Positions 5,359 through 11,921 are shown, counted from the stretch's first letter. The stretch is DNA of 13,086 nt from JAJPHT01 sp035687045 (GCA_035687045.1 DASRYU010000166.1:1-13086); one strand, 5' to 3'. The notes: generated by a model not told the origin, from the sequence alone. Made by a program: numbers and translations.

Positions 5359-7875
5359 TCACTCGCGCCGCGTGCGGCCCGTCCAGGCGCCGCCGGCGGC
5401 GAGCACCGTGAGGAGGACCGCCCACAGCGGCGCGCCGGGGATGCCCTCGCGGATGGCGCCGGGGCCGCCGACGTCGTCCGTCGGGGGCGTCGTCGGGTTG
5501 GCGCCTCCGCCGCCGTCCGTCGGCGGGGGCGTGACGCCCGGCTGCGTCGTCACGGGCGGCGGGTTCGTGCCCTGGTCGGGGCGCCCCGTGAACTCGACGC
5601 GGAAGGCGGTGACGCCGCCGCGCATGCTCCAGAGGTCCTTGCCGACGTCCGGCACGAGGAACGTGTCGCCCACGAGCGGGATGCCGCCCTGGACGCCGCC
5701 CTGCACGCTGAGGTTCATGAGAACTTCGCCCGTGTCCATGTCGAGCGCGAAGACGTTGCCGAACGCGTTGCCTTGGAGAACGACGCCGTCCGCGGCCGTG
5801 CTCGGCCCGAACATGCGGTGGCCGTACTGCGTGGGGAGCGGGTTGAGCTCGCGCGCCCACTTGACCTGGCCGGTGCGCGTGTCGATGGCGTGGACCATGC
5901 TGCGCGCGGTGGTCGGCGCGTAGAGGATGCCGTCGCGGTAGCTCGCGGTGCCGAGGAACCCTTCGACCTGCGAGGCCGGCACGCCGGGGACGCGGAAGTC
6001 GACGGTGACGTTCCAGACAAGCTCGCCCGTCGCGCGGTCGAGCGCGAAGAAGCGGCCGCCCTTGTCGCCGTCGCCCACGAGCTTGCGCCCGTTGGCCTCG
6101 AAGAGGAGCGGGCTCGCGCCGAAGTCGCGGTCCGGGCCCGCGCCGCCGCGCGCGTTGAACGCGTCGTTCTTCGTCGCCTGGTAGTGCCAGACGATCTTGC
6201 CGTCGCTCATGCGCAGCGCGACGATGCTGTCCGTGTACTCGCTCACCGGCTCGCCGTAGGAGTTGCCCGTGCCCACGAAGAGGAGGCCGAGCTCGGGGTC
6301 GATGGCGGGCGTGGACCAGACGCTCACGCCCAGTCCGTCGGGCGTCTGCAGGTACGTCTTCCACTTCATGGCGCCCGTCTGCGCGTCGAACGCCGCGACG
6401 CTCCCGCGGAACGTCTGCTCGCCGGTGTACTCGATGAGCGTCTGCTCGGAGGCGACGCCCGTGTAGAGGACGCCGTTGTGCACGACGGGCGAGCCGTAGA
6501 GGTGCGTGCCGTCGACCTCGTCGGCGCGCACGCGCCAGACCTGCGAGCCGTCGCTCACCTTCCGCGCCGTGATCCAGCCTTTCTGGTCGTTGATGTAGAG
6601 CTTGTCGCCCGCGACGGCGATGCTGCTGTCGACGCCGGCGCCGTTGTCCACCGTCCACACGACGCTGCCGTCCTTCACGCGCAGCGCGTGGATCTTCCCC
6701 GCGTAGTCGCCGAAGTAGGCGATGCCGTCGACGACGGCGGGCGTGCCGGTGACGGTCGCGCTGCGGTAGGTCCACGCCTCGCGCGCGGTGCGGATGCTTG
6801 TCTTGTCGATGCCGCTCGCGACGTGGCGGTGGTTGTTGAGCGTCGCGTGGGCCATCGGCCAGTCCTCGACGGGCGCCTGCGCGGGCTCGCGCGGCTCGCC
6901 GCCGCTTCCGGGCGCGGCGAAGCTCACGATGCTCAGCTCGTCGAGCCAGAGGTTGCGCTTCTTGCCCGCCTCGTCGTTGTCGTAGCAGATGTCGAGCGTG
7001 TGCGGCCCGGCGCTGACGGTGAAGCGGGTCGTGCGCTCCTCCCAGTCCTCGCCCACGTGGTACGTCTCGACCTCCTTGTCGTCGATCTTGACGATGACGT
7101 GCGTGCCCACGCCGCCGTGCACGTTGCCACGCAGGCGCGGCGTCACCGCGTGCTCGCCGCTTCCTTCCGCGATGAACATCTCGACGAAGCAGCCCACACC
7201 CCACTGGAGCCACTGCGTGTTGTTCCGCGCGGTGGAGGCGCGCTCGAGCTGTCCGGTGACGCTGTTGTGGATGTCCTCCGCGTCGACGACGACGTAGCCG
7301 CCGGCCGGCACGCGCGGCACGCCCTCGAGCGTCGGCTTGCTGATCTGCACCCAGTCGACGACGAGCGGGCGGTCCGCCTTGGCGCCGCGGTAGTTGTCGA
7401 AGTTGTCGACGCTGAGCGTGTGCTTCCCCTTGAGGAGCGGGATGGACTGCGGGTAGGTGAGCCAGTCGCCGCGGACGTCCCACTCGGCGCGCTGCTCGCC
7501 GTCGATGAGGATGTGCATGTGCGGGTTCATCATGTCGGGCGGGTGCCAGCCGCGCGCGCGGATGTCGACCCAGACGACGCCCGACTCGGGCACGTCGATC
7601 TCCGTCGTGATGTAGCCGTACGTGGTGAGGTTCCACGCCCGGCGGCCCGTGGCGGAGGCGTCCTGCTCAAGCTTGCCCAGCGGCTTGTCGGGGAAGGCGT
7701 CCGTCTCGAGCGTGAGCATCACGTCGGTGCGGGGGACGGTCTTGCCGCCGAGGCTGCGGGCCCCTTTCCCCTCGTTGTGGGCGGCGAGGGCCGGGGCCGC
7801 GGCGACGGCGACGAGCATGGCGATGGCGACGAAGGCTGCCCAGCGCATGGGGAACGAGCGCGGCCAGGCGCCCAC
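5359..7875 (-). CDS. Secreted PQQ-type quinoprotein with two CBM-like modules
   Basis: An 838-residue exported protein. Order: signal peptide about 1-32; two beta-sandwich modules at about 88-179 and 193-318 resembling calcium-dependent xylan-binding modules (each ends with a GxHTL strand then a VDWVQI- or LDELSIV-like strand); a PQQ-dehydrogenase-like propeller at about 336-763 with repeated W...DG blocks; a Pro/Thr/Gly-rich linker; and an anchor tail with IPGAPL, a hydrophobic helix and Arg residues. TGNSYGEP at 536-543 and PDRDFGASP at 581-589, with a candidate catalytic Asp584, resemble soluble quinoprotein alcohol dehydrogenases of the polyvinyl-alcohol type. It probably oxidises a carbohydrate or alcohol bound at the surface and passes electrons to the adjacent cupredoxin. 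The start is GTG at 7875, or ATG at 7848. No PQQ synthesis genes are seen. Confidence 0.85.
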   Translation of the reverse strand: MGAWPRSFPMRWAAFVAIAMLVAVAAAPALAAHNEGKGARSLGGKTVPRTDVMLTLETDAFPDKPLGKLEQDASATGRRAWNLTTYGYITTEIDVPESGVVWVDIRARGWHPPDMMNPHMHILIDGEQRAEWDVRGDWLTYPQSIPLLKGKHTLSVDNFDNYRGAKADRPLVVDWVQISKPTLEGVPRVPAGGYVVVDAEDIHNSVTGQLERASTARNNTQWLQWGVGCFVEMFIAEGSGEHAVTPRLRGNVHGGVGTHVIVKIDDKEVETYHVGEDWEERTTRFTVSAGPHTLDICYDNDEAGKKRNLWLDELSIVSFAAPGSGGEPREPAQAPVEDWPMAHATLNNHRHVASGIDKTSIRTAREAWTYRSATVTGTPAVVDGIAYFGDYAGKIHALRVKDGSVVWTVDNGAGVDSSIAVAGDKLYINDQKGWITARKVSDGSQVWRVRADEVDGTHLYGSPVVHNGVLYTGVASEQTLIEYTGEQTFRGSVAAFDAQTGAMKWKTYLQTPDGLGVSVWSTPAIDPELGLLFVGTGNSYGEPVSEYTDSIVALRMSDGKIVWHYQATKNDAFNARGGAGPDRDFGASPLLFEANGRKLVGDGDKGGRFFALDRATGELVWNVTVDFRVPGVPASQVEGFLGTASYRDGILYAPTTARSMVHAIDTRTGQVKWARELNPLPTQYGHRMFGPSTAADGVVLQGNAFGNVFALDMDTGEVLMNLSVQGGVQGGIPLVGDTFLVPDVGKDLWSMRGGVTAFRVEFTGRPDQGTNPPPVTTQPGVTPPPTDGGGGANPTTPPTDDVGGPGAIREGIPGAPLWAVLLTVLAAGGAWTGRTRRE

Positions 7876-7895
7876 CGGTGAAGCGGGTTGTGGGA

Positions 7896-7901
7896 CATAT
7901 G
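7896..7901 (-). promoter_or_regulatory. Candidate TATA element for the quinoprotein operon
   Basis: CATATG within GGCATATGTCCC (minus strand) lies 21-26 nt before the GTG at 7875, which suits a leaderless start. It is self-complementary, so it could also contribute to the divergent gene at 7940, although TTATCC at 7912-7917 is better placed for that. Confidence 0.35.
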
Positions 7902-7939
7902 CCCGAACAGGTTATCCGCGCCGTCGTTCGTGCGAGCGC

Positions 7940-8437
7940 ATGAACCCCGAGTTCCTGAGCGGCGAAGCGAGCGCCTCGCCCGCGGTGGAGCCCCTGCTCG
8001 AGGGCGCGCGGCGGCTGGCGGCGCTCGGTGCCGCCTCGGGCGCGCTCGCCGCCCGGAACGGCCCTCGCGTGACGACGCACGCCGCCGTCCCGTTCGAGGT
8101 CCTCACGCACCAGGACTTCGTCGAGGTGGCGGACTACGACCCGCACCTCGACCGCCTGATGGTGCTCGGCTCGCGCGCGCCCCACCCGCACGCGGGGATG
8201 CTGCAGCTCGTCTTCCGCGCGAAGAAGGAGGTCGGCGCGCTCGTCCTGCTGGAGAACGTGCAGGCGGACGCGCCGGAGGCGAAGCGCGGGCGCACGACGC
8301 TCGAGAACGCGCTGGGCATCCTCGAGGCGCTGCGCGGGCGCGACGCGGTGCGCTGGACGCAGCACCTCATCGTCGTCGGCCGTACGCCCGAGGAGACGCT
8401 CGCGCGCGCCGAGGCGCTCGTCGGGAGCGCGCGGTAG
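7940..8437 (+). CDS. Class II aldolase/adducin-fold protein lacking catalytic residues
   Basis: A 165-residue protein that aligns through most of the class II aldolase domain: LGAASGALAARNG (family asGN.S.R.G), FEVLTHQDFVEVADYDP (lTpeDlv.vd), the P...RAKKEVGALV block, and HLIVVGRTPEETLARAEAL near the C-terminus. The metal and catalytic block is rewritten. The family's PSSE-x2-x-H becomes PHPHAGML, and the metal-binding VHxH becomes VLLE. Only the His of QHLIVVG matches the third metal ligand position. It is therefore probably not an aldolase and may be a binding or scaffold protein. Its TAG stop is directly followed by the MazG ATG, so the two are cotranscribed. The ATG at 7940 was chosen because upstream codons are antisense to the divergent quinoprotein gene. 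Confidence 0.75.
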   Translation: MNPEFLSGEASASPAVEPLLEGARRLAALGAASGALAARNGPRVTTHAAVPFEVLTHQDFVEVADYDPHLDRLMVLGSRAPHPHAGMLQLVFRAKKEVGALVLLENVQADAPEAKRGRTTLENALGILEALRGRDAVRWTQHLIVVGRTPEETLARAEALVGSAR

Positions 8438-8743
8438 ATGCGCGTCTCCGAGTTCCAGCGCCACATCGCGGAGCTCTACCTCGAGAAGGACAAGCGCCGC
8501 GGCGCCGAGGGCACCATGCTCTGGCTTATCGAGGAGGTGGGCGAGATGACGGAAGCCGCGCGGCGGAAGGAGCTCGACGCGCTCGCCGCGGAGATGGCGG
8601 ACGTGCTCGCGTGGACCGCGAGCCTCGCGAACCTCTACGGCGTGGATCTCGAGGCGGCGCTCGCGCGGAAGTACCCGGCGACGTGCCGGCGCTGCGACTC
8701 CAAGCCGTGCGCGTGCCCGGAGCCGAAGCAGCGGATGCTGTAA
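8438..8743 (+). CDS. MazG-like nucleotide pyrophosphohydrolase
   Basis: A 101-residue all-helical MazG-type NTP pyrophosphohydrolase. Metal-binding motifs are EEVGE at 32-36 and EMADVLAW at 52-59 (Glu52, Asp55), the ExxE and ExxD pairs of the family. A C-terminal Cys cluster CRRCDSKPCAC (Cys83, 86, 91, 93) probably binds zinc and is seen in short archaeal and bacterial MazG proteins. The enzyme class hydrolyses non-canonical or damaged NTPs to NMP and pyrophosphate. The ATG directly abuts the preceding stop (TAGATG), so translation is probably coupled to the aldolase-fold protein. Confidence 0.88.
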   Translation: MRVSEFQRHIAELYLEKDKRRGAEGTMLWLIEEVGEMTEAARRKELDALAAEMADVLAWTASLANLYGVDLEAALARKYPATCRRCDSKPCACPEPKQRML

Positions 8744-8751
8744 CGGGCGCG

Positions 8752-8764
8752 GCGCCTTCGGCGC
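8752..8764. terminator. Small GC hairpin after the MazG gene
   Basis: GCGCC-TTC-GGCGC lies 8 bp after the MazG stop, at the start of the convergent gap. There is no T-tract, so its role as a terminator is uncertain. Confidence 0.3.
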
Positions 8765-8768
8765 GGTC

Positions 8769-8841
8769 ACCCAAGGACGCGCGGTGACATCGGGGCCGGG
8801 CGGCCCCTTGCGTGCGTCCTTGGGTCCCTGCGTCCTTGGGT
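8769..8841. repeat. Inverted repeat with one left arm and two right arms
   Basis: ACCCAAGGACGC (8769-8780) is the exact complement of both GCGTCCTTGGGT at 8814-8825 and GCGTCCTTGGGT at 8830-8841. The right arms form a direct repeat with a 16-bp period. The left arm could pair with either, giving two alternative hairpins in the gap between the convergent MazG and VOC genes. It is probably a bidirectional 3'-end structure or an intergenic repeat element; nothing codes here. Confidence 0.7.
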
Positions 8842-8884
8842 GGATCCGCGAAGCGGACTCGCCCGGCGCTGCCGCGGGAAGTGC

Positions 8885-9694
8885 TTACGCGCGCACGACG
8901 CGCACCACGTTCCCCGCGGGATCGCGGGCCTCTTCGCCGCCCAGCCGCGCCGCCGTCTCGTCGAGCGCGTCGCGCGGCACCGCGAGCTCGAAGCTGCGAA
9001 GGCCGAGCGTTCCAGGCTGCGCGGGAGCGCCGCCTGCGGTGCCCCAGCCGTTGACGGCGACGTGGTGGTGATAGCCGCCGGCGCTGAGGAAGCTCGCCTG
9101 CGCGCCGTAGCGCGTGACGAGGTCGAGGCCGACGACGTCGCGGTAGAAGCGCTCCGCCGCCGGCACGTCGTTCACCTGCAGATGGACGTGTCCGACGCGC
9201 GCGCCGTCGGGCGCGCCGCCCCACGCGCGCCCGGCGCCCTCCGCGAGCACGCCCTGCACGTCCATCGGCTGCGTCGTCATGTCGATGCGCTCGCCGGTGC
9301 GCGGCCACTCGTCGCGCGCGCGGTCGGCGTAGATCTCGATGCCGTTCCCCTCCGGGTCGGAGAGGTAGAGCGCCTCGCTCACGGCGTGGTCGCTCGCGCC
9401 CTCGAGCGGGTAGCGCGCCCGCACGAGGTGGTGGAGGAGCGCGCCCAGGTCCGCGCGCGAGGGCAGGAGGTACGCGACGTGGTAGAGGCCCGCCTCGCCG
9501 CGCCCGCGGGGGCGGGCATCGGGCGTGTGGTGGAGCCGCAGGAAGGTCGCGTCCGCTCCAAGCTCCACGACGCCGTCGCGCCGGCCGTGCTCGCGCCAGC
9601 CGAGCGTGTCGCGGTAGAAGCGCAGCGCGCGGTCGAGGTCGGCGACGTTGAGGTCGACGGTGCCGATGCGCGCGGCGTCGGGGAGCTTGCCCAT
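8885..9694 (-). CDS. CatE-like two-module VOC protein (catechol 2,3-dioxygenase family)
   Basis: A 269-residue protein with two vicinal-oxygen-chelate modules, the length of bacterial CatE-type extradiol dioxygenases. Module 1 has GLYHVAYLLPSRADL at 69-83 and SEALYLSDPEGNGIEIYADR at 106-125, both strongly CatE-like. Module 2 has VGHVHLQV (168-174) and SAGGYHHHVAVN (204-215), which supply His ligands. The expected Glu after the DPxGN turn is present in module 1 (Glu120), while module 2 reads DPAGNVVRV, so the exact iron or other metal site is uncertain. CatE opens catechol rings next to the hydroxyls. The ATG is three bases after the YceI stop on the same strand, so the two form an operon driven from the 10264-10300 promoter. 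Confidence 0.85.
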   Translation of the reverse strand: MGKLPDAARIGTVDLNVADLDRALRFYRDTLGWREHGRRDGVVELGADATFLRLHHTPDARPRGRGEAGLYHVAYLLPSRADLGALLHHLVRARYPLEGASDHAVSEALYLSDPEGNGIEIYADRARDEWPRTGERIDMTTQPMDVQGVLAEGAGRAWGGAPDGARVGHVHLQVNDVPAAERFYRDVVGLDLVTRYGAQASFLSAGGYHHHVAVNGWGTAGGAPAQPGTLGLRSFELAVPRDALDETAARLGGEEARDPAGNVVRVVRA

Positions 9695-9697
9695 GCT

Positions 9698-10264
9698 TCA
9701 GCCCTGCTTGACGAACTGGAGCGCGAGCTGGACCTTGACCTTGTCCCCGACGAGGACGCCGCCGGTCTCGAGCGCCGCGTTCCACGTGAGGCCGAAGTCG
9801 CGGCGGTCGAACGTCGTCGTCGCCTCGACCGCGGCCTTCGTGTTGCCCCAGGGGTCCTTCGCCTCGCCGAGGACCTCGACGTCGAGGACGACGGGGCGCG
9901 TCACGTCGCGGATCGTGAGGTCGCCGTGCACGCGGAGACCGTCCTCGACCGTCTCGACGCGCGTGCTGACGAAGCGGATCGTCGGGTAGGTGGCGACGTC
10001 GAAGAAGTCCGGCGAGCGCAGGTGGTTGTCGCGGTCGGCCGCGCCGGTCGTGATGGCGGCGACGTCCAGCTCCGCCTCGACGCGGCTCTTCGTGATGTCG
10101 CTCTCGTCGCGGACGATCGTGGCGGAACGGGGCGGGATGTTGCCGCGCACGTTCGCGATCATCAGGTGGCGCACGGTGAAATCGGCATGCGAGTGCGCCG
10201 GGTCGAGGGCCCAGGTGGTGGTCGTCTTGTTCGTCGGGTTCGCGAGCGTCTGGTTCGGGGACAT
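9698..10264 (-). CDS. yceI: YceI-family lipocalin-like protein (cytoplasmic form)
   Basis: A 188-residue YceI protein. Family blocks are WALDPAHSHADFTVRHLMI near the N-terminus (W-x-D-x-HS...F.v.H), LRSPDFFDVATYPTIRF in the middle, and DRRDFGLTWN near the C-terminus. YceI folds into a lipocalin-like barrel that binds isoprenoid quinone-like ligands in solved bacterial structures. No signal peptide is visible, unlike E. coli YceI, so it probably acts in the cytoplasm. The ATG at 10264 has a TATA box centred 31 nt upstream. The GTG... at 10282 in the longer reading would lie inside the operator palindrome. It is first in an operon with the CatE-like gene and divergent from the HxlR regulator. 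Confidence 0.9.
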   Translation of the reverse strand: MSPNQTLANPTNKTTTTWALDPAHSHADFTVRHLMIANVRGNIPPRSATIVRDESDITKSRVEAELDVAAITTGAADRDNHLRSPDFFDVATYPTIRFVSTRVETVEDGLRVHGDLTIRDVTRPVVLDVEVLGEAKDPWGNTKAAVEATTTFDRRDFGLTWNAALETGGVLVGDKVKVQLALQFVKQG

Positions 10265-10279
10265 CTCAACCAGACTATG

Positions 10280-10291
10280 CACTTCGAAGTG
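10280..10291. promoter_or_regulatory. Operator-like 12-bp palindrome at the yceI promoter
   Basis: CACTTCGAAGTG is a perfect palindrome lying between the yceI TATA box (10292-10299) and the expected transcription start near 10269. A repressor bound here would block polymerase or TFB. The adjacent HxlR protein is the natural candidate. A related imperfect site lies in the equivalent place on the other promoter. Confidence 0.6.
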
Positions 10292-10299
10292 ATATACTA
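10292..10299 (-). promoter_or_regulatory. TATA box of the yceI operon
   Basis: AGTATATC on the minus strand sits in a conspicuously A/T-rich gap and is centred 31 nt before the yceI ATG. It would give a leader of only about five bases. Confidence 0.6.
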
Positions 10300-10353
10300 T
10301 CGAGTTAGGAGTATCGAAGCCACTCCTGGGGTCGGTAGCTACGGAAGGCGAAG

Positions 10354-10360
10354 CTATATC
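10354..10360 (+). promoter_or_regulatory. TATA box of the HxlR gene
   Basis: CTATATC within AAGCTATATCTC is centred 28 nt before the ATG at 10385, predicting an essentially leaderless transcript. Confidence 0.6.
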
Positions 10361-10369
10361 TCTTCAGAG
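10360..10369. promoter_or_regulatory. Second operator-like dyad, at the HxlR promoter
   Basis: CTCT-TC-AGAG directly follows the HxlR TATA box. Extended to 12 bp (CTCTTCAGAGTT), it matches CACTTCGAAGTG at 8 of 12 positions and sits at the same place relative to its promoter. This suggests autoregulation through a weaker copy of the yceI operator. Confidence 0.45.
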
Positions 10370-10384
10370 TTAGTAGTATACGTC

Positions 10385-10813
10385 ATGGCCCGCAGGGCGA
10401 CAGCGAACGGCAGGCCGGGCATCCGCAAGCCCGAGGACGACCACGTGAAGTGCACGGAGCAGAGCGGGGGCTGCGAGATTCAGGACCTCTTCCGCCTGCT
10501 TGGCAAGTCGCACACGCTCGACATCCTCCACCTCTTCGTCGTCCAGGAGCCGTCGGAGTCGCTGCGCTTCGTCGAGGTGCAGAACGCGCTCAAGCTCTCC
10601 CCCAACACGCTCTCGGAGCGGCTGAAGGAGCTTGTCGAAGCGGGCCTTCTCGGCCGCACCGCGTACAACGAGATCCCGCCGCGCGTCGACTACCAGGCGA
10701 CGCGGAAGGCGCGCGAGCTCGAGCCCGTCTTTCAGGCGCTCATCGAGTGGTCGCGCCGCAACGACCTGGCACCCGTATCCGCCGGCGCCGCGCCCGAATC
10801 GGCCGTCGGCTGA
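10385..10813 (+). CDS. HxlR/DUF24-family winged-helix regulator
   Basis: A 142-residue transcription regulator of the HxlR (DUF24) type. Signatures are CEIQDLFRLLGKSHTLDIL at 30-48 (family CP...l..iGGKWtl.IL), RFVEVQNALKLSPNTLSERL (recognition helix region), LVEAGLLGRTAYNEIPPRV and DYQATRKAREL. Cys30 sits about where DUF24 redox sensors such as YodB carry their reactive Cys; Cys23 is an additional one. These proteins usually bind inverted repeats as dimers and repress a neighbouring gene. The divergent position, the shared promoter gap and two similar dyads suggest control of the yceI-catE-like operon and of itself. The start is the ATG at 10385, 28 nt after a TATA box. The longer in-frame reading to the left is antisense to the VOC and YceI genes. 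Confidence 0.9.
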   Translation: MARRATANGRPGIRKPEDDHVKCTEQSGGCEIQDLFRLLGKSHTLDILHLFVVQEPSESLRFVEVQNALKLSPNTLSERLKELVEAGLLGRTAYNEIPPRVDYQATRKARELEPVFQALIEWSRRNDLAPVSAGAAPESAVG

Positions 10814-10826
10814 GCGCGTTCGATCA

Positions 10827-10939
10827 CGCTCACCGCGGAGGACGCGGAGCCCGCGGAGGCCGCGCGGAGGTCGCACGGCAGGCGCTTTTTTCGTCGCTCC
10901 GCGCACGCCCCGCGCTCTCCGCGCGCTCCGCGGTGAGCG
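10827..10939. repeat. Palindrome-ended intergenic repeat, copy 3 (113 bp)
   Basis: It has exactly the same 14-bp inverted ends as the copies at 1214 and 1360: CGCTCACCGCGGAG (10827-10840) and CTCCGCGGTGAGCG (10926-10939). The interior differs, made of short GCGGAGGACGCGGAGC-type units on the left arm and their complements on the right. It fills the gap between the convergent HxlR and TFB genes, so both transcripts would end in it. Confidence 0.85.
10886..10891 (+). terminator. T-tract, possible archaeal terminator for HxlR
   Basis: A run of six T lies 73 bp after the HxlR stop, in the middle of the repeat element at 10827-10939. Archaeal termination commonly uses such runs. It is one of the very few T-tracts in the window. 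Confidence 0.4.
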
Positions 10940-10982
10940 GTTTCGAGGCGGCCGGAACAACCTCGGACGAGGCCGCGGCGGC

Positions 10983-11921
10983 TCAGTTGAAGCCGCCGAG
11001 GAGCCCGATGTTGAGCTGCGCCGTGAGCTCGCGCGCGCGGTTGCGGATCGTGACCTCCGTCACGCCCGACACCTCGCTCACGCGCTTCTGCGTGCGCGGC
11101 TGCCCCATGTCGTGCGAGGCGACGTAGATGGCGCTCGCAGCGAGCCCGGTCGGGCTGCGGCCGCTCGTGATGCCTTTCGCGTCGGCTTCGCGCAGCATCT
11201 CGCGGGCGCGCGCCTCCACCGGGGGCGGAAGCTGCAGGTCGCTCGCGAGCCGCGCGAGGAAGTCCGTCGCGTGGGGCGACGTGGGCTTGAGCTGGAGCTT
11301 GCTCACGAGGACGCGGTGGCAGCGGAGCAGCGTGCGCCGGTCAACGCCCGAAGCCTCCGCCATCTCGTCGGGGTTGCGCGGGTAGCCCGCGAGGCGCGTC
11401 GCGCTGTAGATGGCCGCGGCGGCCATCGCGTCGATGCTGCGGCCGCGGATGAGGTCCGCCGCCGTCGCCTGGCGGTAGATGCGCACGCCCTGCTCCGTAA
11501 TGGGCTGCGGGATGCCGACGCGGTCGGCGATGCCCTGGATGTAGGTGATCGCCTTCGCGATGTTGCGGTCGGCGCCGCTCTTGAACGTCGAGCGCGAGTG
11601 GAGGCGGCGCAGGCGCGCCATCTCGTAGTGGCGCTTCGCGGGGATGCGCTTGCCGTGCGCGTCGCGCGTGCTGCGGCTGAAGGGCGTGGAGAGCCCGTAG
11701 TCGTGGAGCATCTCCGTGCGCGGAGCGCCCACGCGGACGCCGCTCTTCTCGCCGTCGAAGCTGCGCCAGTCGGGGCCGTAGTCGATCTCGTTCTCGCTCG
11801 CGATGAGGCCGCACTTGGGGCAGACGGTCTCGCCGTGCTGCGCGTCGCGGATGACGGGCGTCTGGCACTCCGCGCAGCGGAGGGACTCGCCCGTGTCGGA
11901 AGGGTTCTGGGTGGTGGACAT
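10983..11921 (-). CDS. tfb: Transcription initiation factor B (TFB/TFIIB)
   Basis: A 312-residue archaeal TFB, full length. The N-terminal zinc ribbon is Cys16-x2-Cys19 ... Cys34-x2-Cys37. A B-reader/linker follows (EIDYGPDWRSFDGEKSGVR from 46). Two cyclin-fold repeats cover about 115-210 and 215-305, each with the alanine-rich AAAAIYSATR or AASAIYVAS helix. TFB binds the TATA-TBP complex and recruits RNA polymerase. The ATG at 11921 is chosen; a GTG at 11939 would add six residues. The strong TATA CTTATATAG at 12002-12010 is about 86 nt upstream, implying a leader of roughly 60 nt, longer than other genes here. The gene converges on HxlR with a repeat element between. Confidence 0.96.
   Translation of the reverse strand: MSTTQNPSDTGESLRCAECQTPVIRDAQHGETVCPKCGLIASENEIDYGPDWRSFDGEKSGVRVGAPRTEMLHDYGLSTPFSRSTRDAHGKRIPAKRHYEMARLRRLHSRSTFKSGADRNIAKAITYIQGIADRVGIPQPITEQGVRIYRQATAADLIRGRSIDAMAAAAIYSATRLAGYPRNPDEMAEASGVDRRTLLRCHRVLVSKLQLKPTSPHATDFLARLASDLQLPPPVEARAREMLREADAKGITSGRSPTGLAASAIYVASHDMGQPRTQKRVSEVSGVTEVTIRNRARELTAQLNIGLLGGFN

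Larger units (their letters stand above)
10302..10379. repeat. 13-bp direct repeats in the yceI/hxlR promoter gap
   Basis: GAGTTAGGAGTAT (10302-10314) and GAGTTAGTAGTAT (10367-10379) match at 12 of 13 positions, 65 bp apart. The first is also the right half of a dyad ATACT-N11-AGTAT (10294-10314) that overlaps the yceI TATA box. They may be extra regulator contacts. Confidence 0.5.

Noticed and set aside
5335..7881. Plus-strand 848-codon frame opposite the quinoprotein
   Set aside because: Composition is dominated by Val, Arg, Ala, Asp and Glu with no domain; the opposite strand has a signal peptide, CBM-like modules, a PQQ propeller and an anchor.
8840..10382. Very long plus-strand open frame upstream of and in frame with the HxlR protein
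   Set aside because: It is antisense to the VOC and YceI genes, has a Val/Arg/Asp-biased composition typical of the reverse frame of GC-rich genes, and only the part from 10385 carries a recognisable domain and a promoter.
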